A stretch of 64,000 nt of DNA. It comes from Gordius sp. MW1 (Eukaryota; Nematomorpha; Gordioida; Gordea; Gordiidae). Below, one piece after another: positions 1-12,237 of this stretch. Position 1 is the first letter of the stretch, and each line of letters begins with the position of its first letter. The stretch is from assembly GCA_964036665.1 (NCBI GenBank), contig OZ038531.1:17794168-17858167 (forward strand), read 5' to 3'. The position numbers and the translations under genes were made by a program. The notes below the pieces were generated by a model that saw nothing but the letters and a program-made list of their open reading frames with translations, was not told the DNA's origin and did no database searches.

Positions 1-275
1 TAGATAATTTAACAAATCTTATATATAACACACCGAGGGAGATAGAGATGAGGGGTGGGGCACCTCTTATGCATAGCAATTAAAAATAACACAGCGAGGG
101 AGATAGAGATGAGGGGTGGGGCACCTCTTTCTCATGCATTAATTTAAAAAAGCGATAACCTACTAATATACCCAATGCAAATAGATAGGGAGGGTAACGG
201 ACGGACAGACAACGGACAGACAACGGACGGACGGACAACAAAAAACGAGCCCATAAATTGCATAGCAATTAAAAA
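1..275 (-). mobile_element. 5' part of a DINE-1/Helentron-like (HINE) repeat
   Basis: Read on the minus strand, this starts near 273 with the same head as the copies at 46.4, 58.0 and 60.2 kb: an imperfect palindrome (TTGCTATGCAA) followed by ATTTATGGGCTCG, then a GTCC-rich microsatellite (about 183-240). Next comes a block containing GGTGCCCCACCCCTCATC, present twice here (about 35-75 and 95-140). The copy runs off the left edge, so its core and tail are not visible. Family placement is inferred from architecture, as explained for the copy at 46.4 kb. Confidence 0.6.
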
Positions 276-284
276 TATTCAATT

Positions 285-590
285 GGGTAGATATTAAAAA
301 CAGCATTCTAAAATAAATATCCTTTACACAATAAATAAAAATTAAAAATGTAAAAACTGTGATGAAAGTTTGTTTAATAATATAGCGCCATCAATATTTT
401 GTATAATATTAATATTGACGTCCGTTCAAATTTATAAACCAGCGAGGAAGGTAAATTGACTGTTATAGCGCAAAATGACATGGTTGAAATACACCAGTTG
501 TTGTCTTCAAATGGAGGAAATTTTGACAGGCAATTTACCATATGGAACATATGGCATGGGCAGTCTATCTAGTCTATGGTTATACTAGAG
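285..590. repeat. dispersed repeat, copy 1 (also at 53.37-53.69 kb)
   Basis: This A+T-rich stretch shares short blocks, in the same order, with 53,370-53,690: ATTAAAAACAGCATT near the start, AATTTACCATATG and ACATATG near the end, then a closing GTCTATG. A similar closing block lies near 62,645. No coding potential is seen. It is probably a MITE or other short non-autonomous element; the family is unknown. Confidence 0.4.
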
Positions 591-1580
591 GCCCGACAAG
601 CCACTTTTTTCCAACCCGAACCCGACCCCAAAGCGTTTTTTAACAACCCGACCCGACCCGAAAGCTATAAATGATTTTTAAAATATTGTAGGCAAGAAAG
701 CTAATATCACCGATTAAGGAAGAGTCACAAACGGATATGACCTCTACAAGTGCAATTTCAGGTATTTTTAAAAAATAATTATACAGTTTTTTGAATTTAA
801 TTTTTTTATAAATTTGAGATAAAATATCTAATTTGTTTCTCTCATTTCTAAAGGAAAAGAATCCGGATTTACTAGTGGAACGGCACTCAGTTCCGATGAA
901 GTAATTCACAAACTAAACATTATAACAAAAAAATTTAATTTAAATAATTAAAATTTTTTAAAGAAATTAAATAATTTTCGGAAATATATGATATTCACTA
1001 ATTTAAATATTGATTAATTTTTTTTTGAAACCTTTAACAAAAACTTTTAAATGTCAATCAATATAAAATCATTCAAAAATTAGTGACAAATTGCCCTAGA
1101 CTTAAGGTCGCCCTCCCTTCCTTTTAACACTAGAAATTAAATTACTAGAAACTTGATTCCGAGCCTGGAGAGGCCCTAATATAACCCAACGGGCTCGGGC
1201 CTGGCCTAGATATACGTAAGGCTCGACTAAAGCCCGTTACAAAATCAATTAGATTTTTGTTTGTGTTTTATATAGTATAAACATGGGTTTGTTTTTATAA
1301 TGTTCCACTTTATAATTATATCTGATGTTTATTAGTTAACAAGGATTTAATGGATCCCTCTCCCCTTTATTCATAAATCATATTTATTAAATTAAGAGTT
1401 TAATCATGTTGATTTGCATGTTATTGAAATTTGAAAACGCCAAAACCGCTGTTTTTTCAAAAACTTGACGTATAGGGAAAAAATTAAAAATATTATCGTG
1501 TTCACAGTGAAAACTCTAGCAGAATCTTCAAACACTTTGCCGATTGTTATTTTTTGTTAAACCTTGTTATTAATTTATAG

Positions 1581-4500
1581 GTTGACAAAGTGAAAGTAAG
1601 TGATAAAAAGAAGAAGGAGACGAAAGAAAAAGAAAAATCAAAAAAAAAAGAGAAAGGAAAAGAAAAAGAAAAAGAAAAGAAAGATGATAAAAAAGGCAGT
1701 AAAGAAAAGGATAAGACTGGATCTTTCAAGAAAGGAGGAGCGAATAAGAAGGAGCATGGAAAATCAGCTAAAAACACGAAAGAAAAACATAAAAAAGGTT
1801 TAATTTGTTATATGAATAATCTTTGCGAACAGCTGATAAAATTATTAAGTAAGGGATGTAGGTCGCCATCTTTGAAAATATTTAGTTTAAACCAATGAAA
1901 TGTTAAGCTTAGGTATATAAAATATAGTTTTTTCCTATTTGTAATATTCTTCCGTACACCCAAAATGGCGGTTTAAGTTGCTTTAGAGATGGGTAATTTC
2001 CCGGGAATTTTCATCGAGGGAATATTCCCAGGGAAAATAGGGAATTTTGGGGAAATAACGGGAATTTTGGGGAATTCATGGGGAAAATAAATACTTTGAT
2101 TGTTAATATATAGTCTTAGATGAAAAAAAGATGCTAGGGTGTAAAATGAAATGCTAATAAAGTTTATTTCTCCAATAATACACAATATTTCATTACAAAT
2201 TTACAAATATACATTAAAAATTGTCAATATCTAAACTGTCACTATCGTCATTTAGCGATGAAATTGATTCATCAGATGAAGATATTGAGCGCGCTTTTGC
2301 ATTAAAATTGATACTACTTTTCAAGTGCATGTTGTGCCTTATGGACACTAGCTTTTTCACCTTGTCGTTTTTCATTCGATTTCTTGATTTAGAATGTACA
2401 TAACCAAATGTGGACCAAATTCTTTCTGTGGCAGCACTGGTAGCTGGAATTGAAAAGAGTTTCACGGCAATTTCAGATAAGGGTTGGTTAGTGCACAAGC
2501 CTTTCCACCACGTCAAGGGTGAAATGTAACTAGCGCTATCCCATATTGACCGCTCAGCAAACAACCGTCTTTAGCACGAAATTCTGCCAAATTGGCAATA
2601 ACTTGGCCTATATTGAAATTGTAGCCTTGAGAAATAATCTTGATAGCGTTAATTGCTTCAGCTATTTCTTTTGTAGTAAGGTTGACTCCACAATAACGTG
2701 GATCAAGCAAGTTAGCTGCCATATGAAAATCTTTACAGCAAAACGATTTCCTTTTGCTCACGAATTTTTTAATAACACTTGCATCAATTAGGCTAAATTC
2801 CTTACTAAAAATTTCGCTGAAATGGGCTTTAATAGTATGAAATGCTTCCGGTACATCAGCCAGAGTCACTTTCTATGCAAGTTATTTTGGTCAAAATTAC
2901 ATCTAAAAAAATGTAATTTTTTTTATTTTCTCCCAAAAAACATCATTATCAAGCAAATTTAAACGTTTGCTTCGATCAGCAAATGTATCTGTTAAAGCTA
3001 GTTCCTGCAAAGTATCTTTGTTTACTAGGAAACTATTAAGCATTATAACTATACCACCCCACCTTGTTGGACAGGGTATTTTCAAAGTTGTGAGTCGATT
3101 TTTGTTACATTGTTTTTCTTTAAAAGTTGATGATAATATTGTATTAAATTTAATGTATTTTATAATTTGTTTAACTTTAGCTGTAATATTTTGGATGGTA
3201 GGAATTTTGTTAGAGATATCTTTTATTAATAAATTAAGCCCATGAGCTGCACAGCCAAAGCACTCAATTGAAGGATGTTTAGACTTAACTATTTCCCAAG
3301 CCTTCTTCATATTTTTAGCGTTGTCAGTAACTATGGCAACAAATTTTTGAGTGCCAATTTCTTCCATCACCTTGGAATTGATCAGCTATATAATCCCCAG
3401 TATGGGCATTCGTCCCTGTATCTATAGATTTTAAAAATATGGGTTTCGGTGTCATTATTATAAAATTGATTATGGACTCCCCCCTAATGTTTGTCCAACC
3501 ATCACTAATTAATGTAAAATTAGAACCTGATTCTAGTTTTTCATTTATAACTGCTTTGATCTTGTCAAATTGGTCATTTAGCAAAGAACCTCCTATTGCC
3601 TTTCTTGGTGGAATTCTGAAGGATGGTTTTATAGATTTGAAAAAGTCCTTCCAATAATAATTTTCTGTTATGTTAAACGGACAATTTGACATATAGATAG
3701 CCAGTGCAAGCTTTTCATTTAATCTTTCTTGTTGCACTGGAGTCATGCTATCGAAATATTGATTAATATTTGATGTGGATTGTTTTGAAGTGTTAAAATT
3801 TGTTGTTAACTCAGGTGTTGTTACAGTGGGGTGTTTGTGTTCTGACGCAGAAAAAGTTTTAGATGATTCTGAGGATATTGAAAAAACTTCTAGTTCTGAG
3901 CATTTTGTTTCACTTGCATATTCTGGGCATTTTTGTATATGGATAGACATTTTTGTTGGGTTGGGGAAGTCATATTTATGGTTGCAATAGTTGCAGATGG
4001 CAATAAAGCCTTTCTTATTGGAGGATGTATGTCTACCAAAATGTTTCCAGATATCAGATGGTTTTCTAGGCATCTTACCAGATTAAAATTTATCTAATGA
4101 TTTAAAATATAGGCCAATCCAATACAACTAAAAGCTAGTTAAAAATAAAATGCTAGTATAATTTACTTGAGTTTAAGTGTAAGTGTTTTTTAAAATATTA
4201 AATAGGATATCAAATTGAATGTCAAATAGATTTAGCTAAAAAAATTTCAAATTTAATTATACATAATCTTACCTGAGGTTTAAATTAAGTTGTTTATATT
4301 ATTAAAATTGTAGGTGTGTTTGTAAAGTAGAAACAAAAAATAGTGCTAGATTAAATATAGGGTAATACAGAATTTAAATTTTAATGGTGTAGGTGTAATA
4401 ATACCTAAATAGTTGATTTGCAACTTATATTTCAAATTCAAACAAGCTAAAAGCTACTTTAAATAAAATTGTTTATATGTATTTTACTTAGATGAGTCAA

Positions 4501-4989
4501 ACAAATAGGGTAAACTTTTTGAATATACAATAAGCAAGTCAAATTCCAAAATAAAAGCTAAAAATTTAAATTCTGATGTTTATATTTTACTTGAATTAGG
4601 TGATTGACTAGAAGGTTTCAATTAATTTTAAATAGGCGGAAAAATGCTAATAGAAGTTTCCACGAGGAAAATATAAAATTCTAAATAATTAAAATCAATT
4701 TAAAAATAAAATATTGCGTAAATTTTGTGTCAAAAACATTAATTTTTTTAAGGGAATTTATCATAGGGAAAATTCAATTTTCCCGCGGGAATATTCCCGG
4801 GAATTAATGGGAATATTCCCGGGAATATTCCCCCCTGTGCCATCTCTATGCTTAATACATAAAAATGCAAAACTCAGCTGTTCGCATGACTATTGTATTA
4901 TTAGTTTACGACTCGGTTTTCGAATAAAAAATAAAATATTTTTTTTTAATATTTTAGGTGGAGATAAAAAAGGAAAATCTAAACATTGA
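1581..4989 (+). CDS. lysine-rich C-terminal tail of an unrecognised host protein (last two exons)
   Basis: Exon 1581-1797 follows an acceptor (TTTATAG) and reads 72 codons in phase 0, rich in Lys, Glu, Asp and Ser (starting VDKVKVSDKKKK). It ends one base into a codon at a GT donor (1798). Exon 4958-4989 follows an A/T-rich acceptor (TTTTAG), completes that codon and ends GGDKKGKSKH-stop at 4987-4989. Together the exons give an in-frame 82-residue tail. ATTAAA (about 5086) and AATAAA (about 5170) follow as candidate poly(A) signals. The intervening 3,160 bp intron is mostly a hAT transposon (1986-4847). The rest of the gene lies left of the window or in unrecognised exons. Such tails are low-complexity and occur in nuclear, cytoskeletal and ribosome-associated proteins, so no function is proposed. 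The matching phase and the lysine bias on both sides of the intron support the join. Confidence 0.6.
1986..4847 (-). mobile_element. BED-finger hAT DNA transposon, decayed, inside a host intron
   Basis: The ends are GAGATGG (left) and CCATCTC (right), extended by G/C-rich subterminal sequence full of GGGAATATTCCC-like palindromes. They are flanked by an imperfect 8-bp duplication, TTGCTTTA (1978-1985) and ATGCTTAA (4848-4855), matching at 6 of 8 positions. Transposase pieces on the minus strand are in hAT order. At 4073-3324 an N-terminal BED zinc finger has the CNYC pair and a later H/C pair. Middle pieces lie at 3370-2903 and 2869-2513. The C-terminal hATC dimerisation domain (SAATERIWSTFG) lies at 2564-2214. 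At least three frame shifts separate the pieces, so it is inactive. The element sits in the last intron of the lysine-rich gene, in the opposite orientation. Confidence 0.85.
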
Positions 4990-5189
4990 TAATGTGTAAT
5001 GAAGCAAGATTTAGTTTGAATTTATTCCCCATAATGTTTAAGGTTTAAATATAATTTTAATACATTTTTATAAATGTTTATATTCATTAAAGCTTTTTAT
5101 CCTTGAACATCATATCGTGTTTATAATATTTTGTATTATTTTACCGTGTTTTTTAATTATTATATTATGGAAATAAAGTATATATTAGA

Positions 5190-5635
5190 ATTTGAATTTA
5201 AATATATTTAACAAGTTATGACTTCATGGAGCTAGCTTGAATAAGAGAATGGCATATTGATACAAACAGGCCAATTATATTTATTGGTGAGTTTAAATTA
5301 TTGAACACATTATATGGAGCATAATATTTACAAATAAAATGGTTTTCTTTTTTAAATCCTATTTCGATAAACTCAACTAGACTCAAAGATTATTTTTAAA
5401 CTCCCATTTGAACGAAAATCTAAATTGACCGGAATATTAATATAAATTTTAGTAATCGGGTGGGTGATGCTTGCAGGACTGATGGGCGAAACCCTGCATT
5501 GGTCCCCCGGGATCCGTTATGACCAATGTAGAAGAAATCTTATAATTTAGATATAGCGTAAAGCAGCCTTACCAAACGGTTGTAAAATGAATTTTTCTTT
5601 TTTTCAAACACTCTGCCCCTCGTCCCTGTGTATCA
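5190..5635. other. A+T-rich intergenic stretch, nothing recognised
   Basis: This lies between the 3' end of the lysine-rich gene and the next hAT. No open frame, RNA gene or repeat shared with the rest of the window was seen. Confidence 0.4.
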
Positions 5636-5636
5636 T

Positions 5637-7092
5637 AGGCGTAACTAGGATTTACTCATGAGTAGTGTTAGAAAATTTTCAAGGTGAAATTTTTTTTGTA
5701 AATATTTTTTTGGATAAAAATGTTTTTTTTTCTAAAAGTTTAAAGTGACAATAGCTTAAAAAACTCAAAATAAAATTCCAACAAATATTTATTTATATTC
5801 AATATAAAAATAATATAAATTGAAAATCAATATAGACGATTTTTAGATAGAAACGCATTTACAACATCTTTAGTTCAGGAGTATATTGCCTGTGTGCATA
5901 GAGCAACGTTAATCCGGTAAGCCTGAAATTAAAAATTAATAAAACCATTTAGTTTACCTTTCTTGTTCAATTGTGCTTCTAAGATATGTTTTAAGTCTTT
6001 TTAGCACTCTAAAACACCGCTCATTAGAGCACGTTGTCACAGATAGGGTTGCTAATATATGGTAAAGAATTTTAATATTAAGATAGATCTAGTTTGGAGG
6101 AATGCATTGCTAGGGAATATTTTTGAATTGGAGTTTTTAAAGGATGAATATCACGATTTAATATCGGATTCAAACTCCTCTTCTAATCCTTCAAGATCAT
6201 CTTCATAAAATTTTGCAAATATTTAAAAATTAATTAATATTTGAGGGGTGAGCTGAACGGGTTTTTTAATAAAGAGGGTATCAAATCCCATAAGTATTTG
6301 TTGGTTTTTAGTAAATCGTTCATCTAATTTAGCTAAAACAGAATCCAAAAAGGGATTAACAACGAGATCCTGTAATAGGCTTTGGGGCATGTTGTCTGTA
6401 TCTTTGACCTTAATGTTTGAAGGGACGTCCTTCTAGGAATAATAATGAAAAAATCATGACTTTTTCCAAATGTTGAAACATTGGTAAAAATAGTTTTAAA
6501 CCCCTCTTCGGAATTTTTTACGCAAATCTTCGATTTGTCAAATAGCATTTTGGGCGGCATATATTGCCTGTGATAGATCGATGTTAATTGTTTGCAAATA
6601 GTTGCTAAGATGTATTGTATAGGAAAATACTTGTTTCACCATAAAAAGGGACAACCAAAATTAGCCTTGTTTCAATGATGAAAGTAGTATCATTGCATTC
6701 GATGATGATTCTACATCATCCCATTCACAATTCTTCTCGAGCGTAGTAAAAATAGCTTCTTTGAATTCATAAAATCTTTAACAGTATTATGTTTTTGTGT
6801 CCACCTTGTTTCACAAAGTGTTGTTAATTTGGAATTTTGGATTAGAAGAGAGAGAGTTTAAAATTTCGGAAATGGGATGGGATGGGAGCTATTTATCTAA
6901 AATTTAAATTCAAATAAAATTTATGAATTTTGAACATAAAACAATAGAAAAATCAACAAAAAACTTAATAACACTTCCAAAATAATTTATAAATTATAAT
7001 TACTAGTAATATTTATGTGCAAATATAATATAAAAATTATATTATTTGAAAATCATGGGTAGTGTTACAACCTTAAAACCACCCTCTCCCTA
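5637..7092 (-). mobile_element. ZMYM1-type (TTF-finger) hAT transposon remnant
   Basis: The minus strand carries transposase fragments in the expected order. Near 6830-6780 is ETRWTQKHN. Near 6660-6560 is FWLSLFMVKQVFSYT followed by LSQAIYAAQNA. Near 6360-6240 is PFLDSVLAKLDERF, then a KKPVQLTP-like stretch. Near 6055-5958 is the hATC core (TTCSNERCFRVLKRLKTYLR), followed by a 35-nt GT..AG intron (5957-5923) and LTGLTLLYAHRQYTPELK. Candidate ends carry GGCGTA near 5637 and its complement near 7090. This end type matches the small MITEs at 30.40 and 61.13 kb. The frames are broken in several places and the element is dead. The tiny intron resembles those of the host PMPCA gene. Confidence 0.75.
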
Positions 7093-7599
7093 CGCCAATT
7101 GTGTATTATCCGATTTTGGTTAGAAGCTGAAAAGTAATTTTTAATTTATTTTAATCCTGTGATCAATAAATCTAATTAACCATAAAAGAGATAGGAGCAG
7201 CTATATATGCATCTAAAGATAACTGGATATACCTAGATCCTTTCCTCCTAACTAATAAAGTTCTTACGCCAATCATCAACCTTGTATTGTCGTCTAAACT
7301 TTATAGCGAATTATTTCCAAGCGTGAAGGTTACGAGTGGATAAAAAATTTTGTACAAAAATGAACAAAAGAGTAGTAGATAAAATATGCGTTCAATGCAA
7401 AACGAATTTATCGATGCTCAGATGATGTGGTATTAATTTTTACATTATAACAATCGCGGCCCCAAAAGATCACTCATATGACTAATTCAAACTCAAATCT
7501 TATTCAAAAAGAAAGCTATACAAAAAAAATCCAGTTGTTTACAGACTAGACAAAAAAACTAATATTATAATTTTAAATAGCTAATTAAAAGCTGATATA

Positions 7600-8150
7600 A
7601 ATAATATTATAAATTAAACATATATTAAAATGAATAAGCTATTATTTTATAAACAATTGCATATAATATAGCTTGTCTAGATAAGATATTAGTTTGTCGT
7701 TAATTAAAAATATGGATAGCAAATTTAAACATATACAAGTATACTTTGAATTGCCAATGATTATAAATACACTAAAACCATCTCAAATGCGTTATTTTCT
7801 ATAAAATACATATAATTTAATTAATTGTTAAATGTCTTAAAGCCTCAATGCGTGTTGACATATAATATTAGTTTAATATCAATGAATATTTGATAGCAAA
7901 TTATAGATGCTTACAAGTATACTTTAAATTGCTGATAATTATAAATACGCTAAAACAATCTTAAAATGCGTCATTTTATATTTATTTGCATATAATTTAG
8001 TGAATTAACTGTATGTGTGTTTACATATAATGTTAGTTCGATATCTATGACTAATGGATAGCACATTATAAATAAATACGAGACTTGAAAATTATATATT
8101 AAGTGAATAATTTAATAATTTAACCTTTGTTATTGCAATTTGTAGTTACA
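7600..8150. repeat. about 166-bp A+T-rich tandem repeat, target of the Helitron
   Basis: Related blocks beginning GATAGCA recur near 7727, 7893 and 8056, containing ACAAGTATACTTT and ATTATAAATAC. The right part of the family continues after the Helitron (9207-9350) and again at 15,590-15,850. No protein is encoded. It could be a decayed satellite or the body of an A+T-rich non-autonomous element. Confidence 0.55.
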
Positions 8151-9206
8151 TCTTATATATAAAAATGAAACTATGTTTGTGTGTATGTTTGTTTGTGCGT
8201 ATGTATGTAAATAAGGGCTAAATTCTGAAACTACCGGCCCGATTCGCGCGAAAATATAGCCATAGATGCCCAGGGCGGCCAGGGGTCAAATAGCTTTTTC
8301 AGAATCCTAAAATTTCTTTTAGTTTTAAAAATATCGGACATTTCGTTTTAAAAAAGGGCTAAACTCTGAAACTACCGGCCCGATTCGCGCCAAATTTTAG
8401 CCATAGGTGCCCAGGGCGGCCAGGGGTAAAATAGCTTTTTCAGAATTCTAAATTTTTTTTTTTAGTTTTAAAAATATCGGACATTTCCCGGCCAGTTTCA
8501 TTTATAGCATCATATACAATAATGACGTCATACAAAGGCTGAATTAGATATTTAAAATTATAATAAAAATGTTATGTATGTAAGGGCTAAATTCTGAAAC
8601 TACCGGTCCGATTCGCGCGAAAATTTAGCCATAGATGCCCAGGGCGGCCAGGGGTAGAATAACTTTTTCAGAATCCTAAAATTCCTTTTAGTTTTAAAAA
8701 TATCAGACATTACGTTTTAAAAAAGGGCTAATCTCTGAAACTACCGGCCTGATTCGCGCGAAAATTTAGCCATAGGTGCCCAGGGCGGCCAGGGGTAAAA
8801 TAGCTTTTTTAGAATTCTAAAATTCCTTTTAGTTTTAAAAATATCCGACATTTCCCGGCCAGTTTCATTTATAGCATCATATACAATAATGACGTCATAC
8901 ATACAAGGCTGAATTAGATATTTGAAAGTATAATAAAATGTTATGTATGTAAGGGCTAAATTCTGAAACTACCGGCCCGATTCGCGCTAAAAATTAGCCG
9001 TAGATGCCCAGGGCGGCCAGGGGTAAAATAGCTTTTTCAGAATCCTAAAATTCCTTTTAGTTTTAAAAATATCGGACATTTCCCGGCCAGTTTGTAGCAT
9101 CATATACAATAATGACGTCATACATACAAGGCTGAAGTTTTCTCGAATTTTATTATATTAAAGACAAATGTATTTTTAGCAAAACAACGTTTGCCGGGTC
9201 AGCTAG
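8151..9206 (+). mobile_element. non-autonomous Helitron (1,056 bp)
   Basis: It starts TCTTATATATAAAAATGA, a common 5' end of insect-type Helitrons. It ends GTTTGCCGGGTCAGCTAG, the matching CTAG-type 3' end, and is inserted between A (8150) and T (9207). Inside are two and a half copies of a 369-bp higher-order unit (starting near 8213, 8582 and 8951). Each unit is made of about 140-bp subunits containing CTGAAACTACCGGCCCGATT and GCCCAGGGCGGCCAGGGG. No Rep/helicase coding is present. The boundaries are confirmed inside this window by unoccupied relatives of the target near 15,628 and 15,790, where the two flanks are joined directly. Confidence 0.9.
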
Positions 9207-9870
9207 TATATTATATTTTAACAAATCTTAACATGTTTACAGCATTATACATCAACTGTTTAGTAAATAACTTAATTATATGTTATTAAAAATTAATGAA
9301 CTAGTAAAATCCTTTCAATTAAGTGAATAATTTAATAAATTATCACATCCCTAAAGGATATGAATTAAGAATTTGAAGGAATCTTTTTTAATAATTGAGG
9401 GGAGATATTGGGGCGATCATAAAACATTTAAATTAAGATGAATCTACCGCTTTACAGGTTGTCCTCTCAAAAGGGAGTAGTTAGAAGGGGTAATCAGGAT
9501 CTACATTTTTATTTGATATCTTAGGACGGAAAATATAATAATTCGAAACGCGTTATCAAGTTTAATGATGCGTATTCAAGTTGATCAATGGTAATACATA
9601 TATGGAATAAATAACAAACACGTAGCGCGTGGGGGGGGGGGGGGGGGGTAAAGTAACACACGTACTGAAATTAAAGTAAAAGTATCACATATGAACTTAA
9701 GGTTACAGGAAAAGGGGTTACTCAGTGAGTATGCCTCTGATAGGCAGATGTTATGAGATCAAAAGACCCGACAATGTTAAGAAATCTAACAATAAATGAA
9801 CTTTTGTAATTAATCGAATGAGATACACTGTTTTACAAGGGGTTGGGGGAACATGTATGAGTATCTAGAG
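9207..9870. other. A+T-rich flank with a poly-G tract
   Basis: The first 150 bp continue the tandem family interrupted by the Helitron. The remainder is A+T-rich with an 18-bp poly-G run near 9631. It ends in the left target duplication of the next hAT (9863-9870). No gene is seen. Confidence 0.4.
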
Positions 9871-11219
9871 CAGGGGTCGGCAACCTGTTTGTCCTTAAGG
9901 GCGCAATACTAAATTTGAAAATCACCGAGGGCGCATATTTTACAGATAATCACCAGGTATAAATAGGCATTTTAAAAACAGATTTTTATAACTTTATCTT
10001 GCTAGTGTCATACATAATACATATAATTTAGAGTGAAACTTGGGTGTCCATATTTTCACCTAATTTCTTATAATTGGGGATATATTTAGAGTTCCGTCAA
10101 TAAGCTTTGTTCGGTTACAATTGTATGTTGTTGCACAATATGAATAAATTTTTAGCGCACATTTCCTTAAAATAAAATACTTATTTTCATCGACTAAGTT
10201 CCAAAACGTTTTATTATTACTATGCGCTTTTAAAATAATATCACTTTGCAAGTTTATTATTTCTAATTTTAGGTCTTCGATATTATGAAGCTTGAAATAC
10301 ACTGAAACTATTTCAAGGACATCATCTTCAGTAACATTGAATGGATTTATGAAAAATCTTAGAACGGATTCTAATGCTGCAAACCTTTTTTAATCTAGAA
10401 GAAAAATTTCTAAATATGATGCAGCAGTAAAATTTTCATTATTCAAATTTAAACTCTCAACAGTATATTTTATATTTGGGAAATGTGATAATGATTTTTT
10501 CAATAGATGGGATTTCAACAACACTAACTTGCATTTGAATGCATTTACTGCACTAATCATGTCAGCGATATGCTGATTTTTCCCTTGTATTTTTAAATTT
10601 AATTCATTCAACTTTGCCGTTATATCTGTCAGAAATCCGAGGTCGATTAGCCAATCCCTATTTTCTAAGTGCTCGTAAAATTCGCCTCTTGATGCAATAA
10701 ATTCCTTTATTTCAAAAGCATGATAAACCGCTCAAGTATTTCACTTCTGCTCAGCCACCTCACTTCAGTATGTAAAAGAAGATCTATGAACTGAACGTCC
10801 TCATCTTCTAAAAGTAATTTAAACAATCTGTGTTGCATAGCTCCCGATCTTATGGAATTAATAATTTTTGTTACTATCGTAAATACGTTTTGAAAACCGA
10901 TTGTTTTTGCGCATAACATTTCCTGATGTATGAGGCAATGATAAGAAATAAATTTCGGGAATAAGGAATTCTACATAAGTGTCGTATATGTAATACGTGA
11001 AAGAAGAATAGTTTAATGTAGTATAACTTTTATTTGTATATCATTTGCTACAGATTATATTATTAATTGCTATGCAATTTATGGGCTCACTTTCCATTTT
11101 CCGAAGTCACGTCACGTCACGCATCGAACGTGGATACCGAACGTGGATGTCACGCACTTTTAATTTTTGTTAATTTAACCAGTTTTTGTTAATTTAACCA
11201 GTTTTTGGGTTCGAATCCC

Positions 11220-12200
11220 GGGATTTTTTTTTACAATTATGATTGTTCCTGTTACTACCATTGATAATAAGACTTTTTGGCCGTCCGTTGGGTGCTGACC
11301 AATAAAAAAAAATCACCATTTGGCCAAAGTGTGAAGCGAAATTTTTTTTGCGTTTTTTTTTTGACTCTTATGATTGTTCTTGTTCCTACCATTGATAATA
11401 AGACTTTTTGGCCGTCCGTTGGCTGCTGACCAATGAAAAAAACGTGGATGTCTTGCACCGAATGTCTTTTTTGTTTACTTTTAATTTTTGTTAATTTAAC
11501 CAGGTTTTGGGTTCGAATCCCGGGGTTTTTTTTGACTATTATGTTTGTTCCTGTTACTACCATTGATAATAAGACTTTTTGGCCGTCCGCTGGCTGCTGA
11601 CCACTGGAAAAAAATGACCATTTGGCCAAAATGTGAATCCAAGTTTATTTTTTCGCTTTTTTCCGCCTATTATGATTGTTCATGTTACTACCATTGATAG
11701 TCTGACTTTTTGGCCGTCCTCTGGCTACTGACCACTGGAAAAAATGGTCAGTGTCCGAAAGTGTGAAGCGAAATTTTTTTTCCCGTTTTTTTGACTCTTT
11801 TGATTGTTCCTGTTACTACCATTGATAATATGACTTTTTGGCCGTCCGCTGGCTACTGACCATTGGAAAAAAATGACCAGTGTCCGAAAGTGTGAAGCGA
11901 AATTTTTTCCCCGTTTTTTTTACTCTTATGATTGTTCCTGTTACTACCATTGATAATATGACTTTTTGGCCGTCCGCTGGCTACTGACCATTGGAAAAAA
12001 ATGACCATTGGCCAAAGTATGAAGTAAAATTTTTTTCCTCATTTTTTGGCTAACATTGACTTATAGAGTATCTGTTGGTAGTGACCAATGAAAAAAATGA
12101 CCATTTGGCCAAAATGTGAATCGAAATTTTTTTTAGTTTTTTTTGACTCTTATGTATTAATAGATTGTCTTTTGTACTGACCAATGGAACAATTTAGCAC
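11220..12200 (+). repeat. minisatellite array, 128-131 bp unit (HINE core)
   Basis: Six or seven tandem units share TATGATTGTTCCTGTTACTA, GACTTTTTGGCCGTCCG, CTGACCA and TGACCATTTGGCC in fixed order. The marker spacing is 131, 171 (with a roughly 40-bp insertion carrying another TTCGAATCC box), 131, 128 and 128. The same unit occurs at 46.7-47.6, 58.1-59.1 and 60.3-60.6 kb, and as one inverted fragment at 48.90-48.96 kb. Open frames here come from the repeat, not from genes. Confidence 0.9.
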
Positions 12201-12237
12201 ATGTAAATTTTTTGATATATCTTTATGATACCTGTGA

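Noticed and set aside
1547-1803. Phe/Ser-rich minus frame and second Lys/Arg-rich plus frame over the lysine-rich exon
   Set aside because: They are other frames of the same A-rich exon; only the 1581-1797 frame joins in phase with the last exon.
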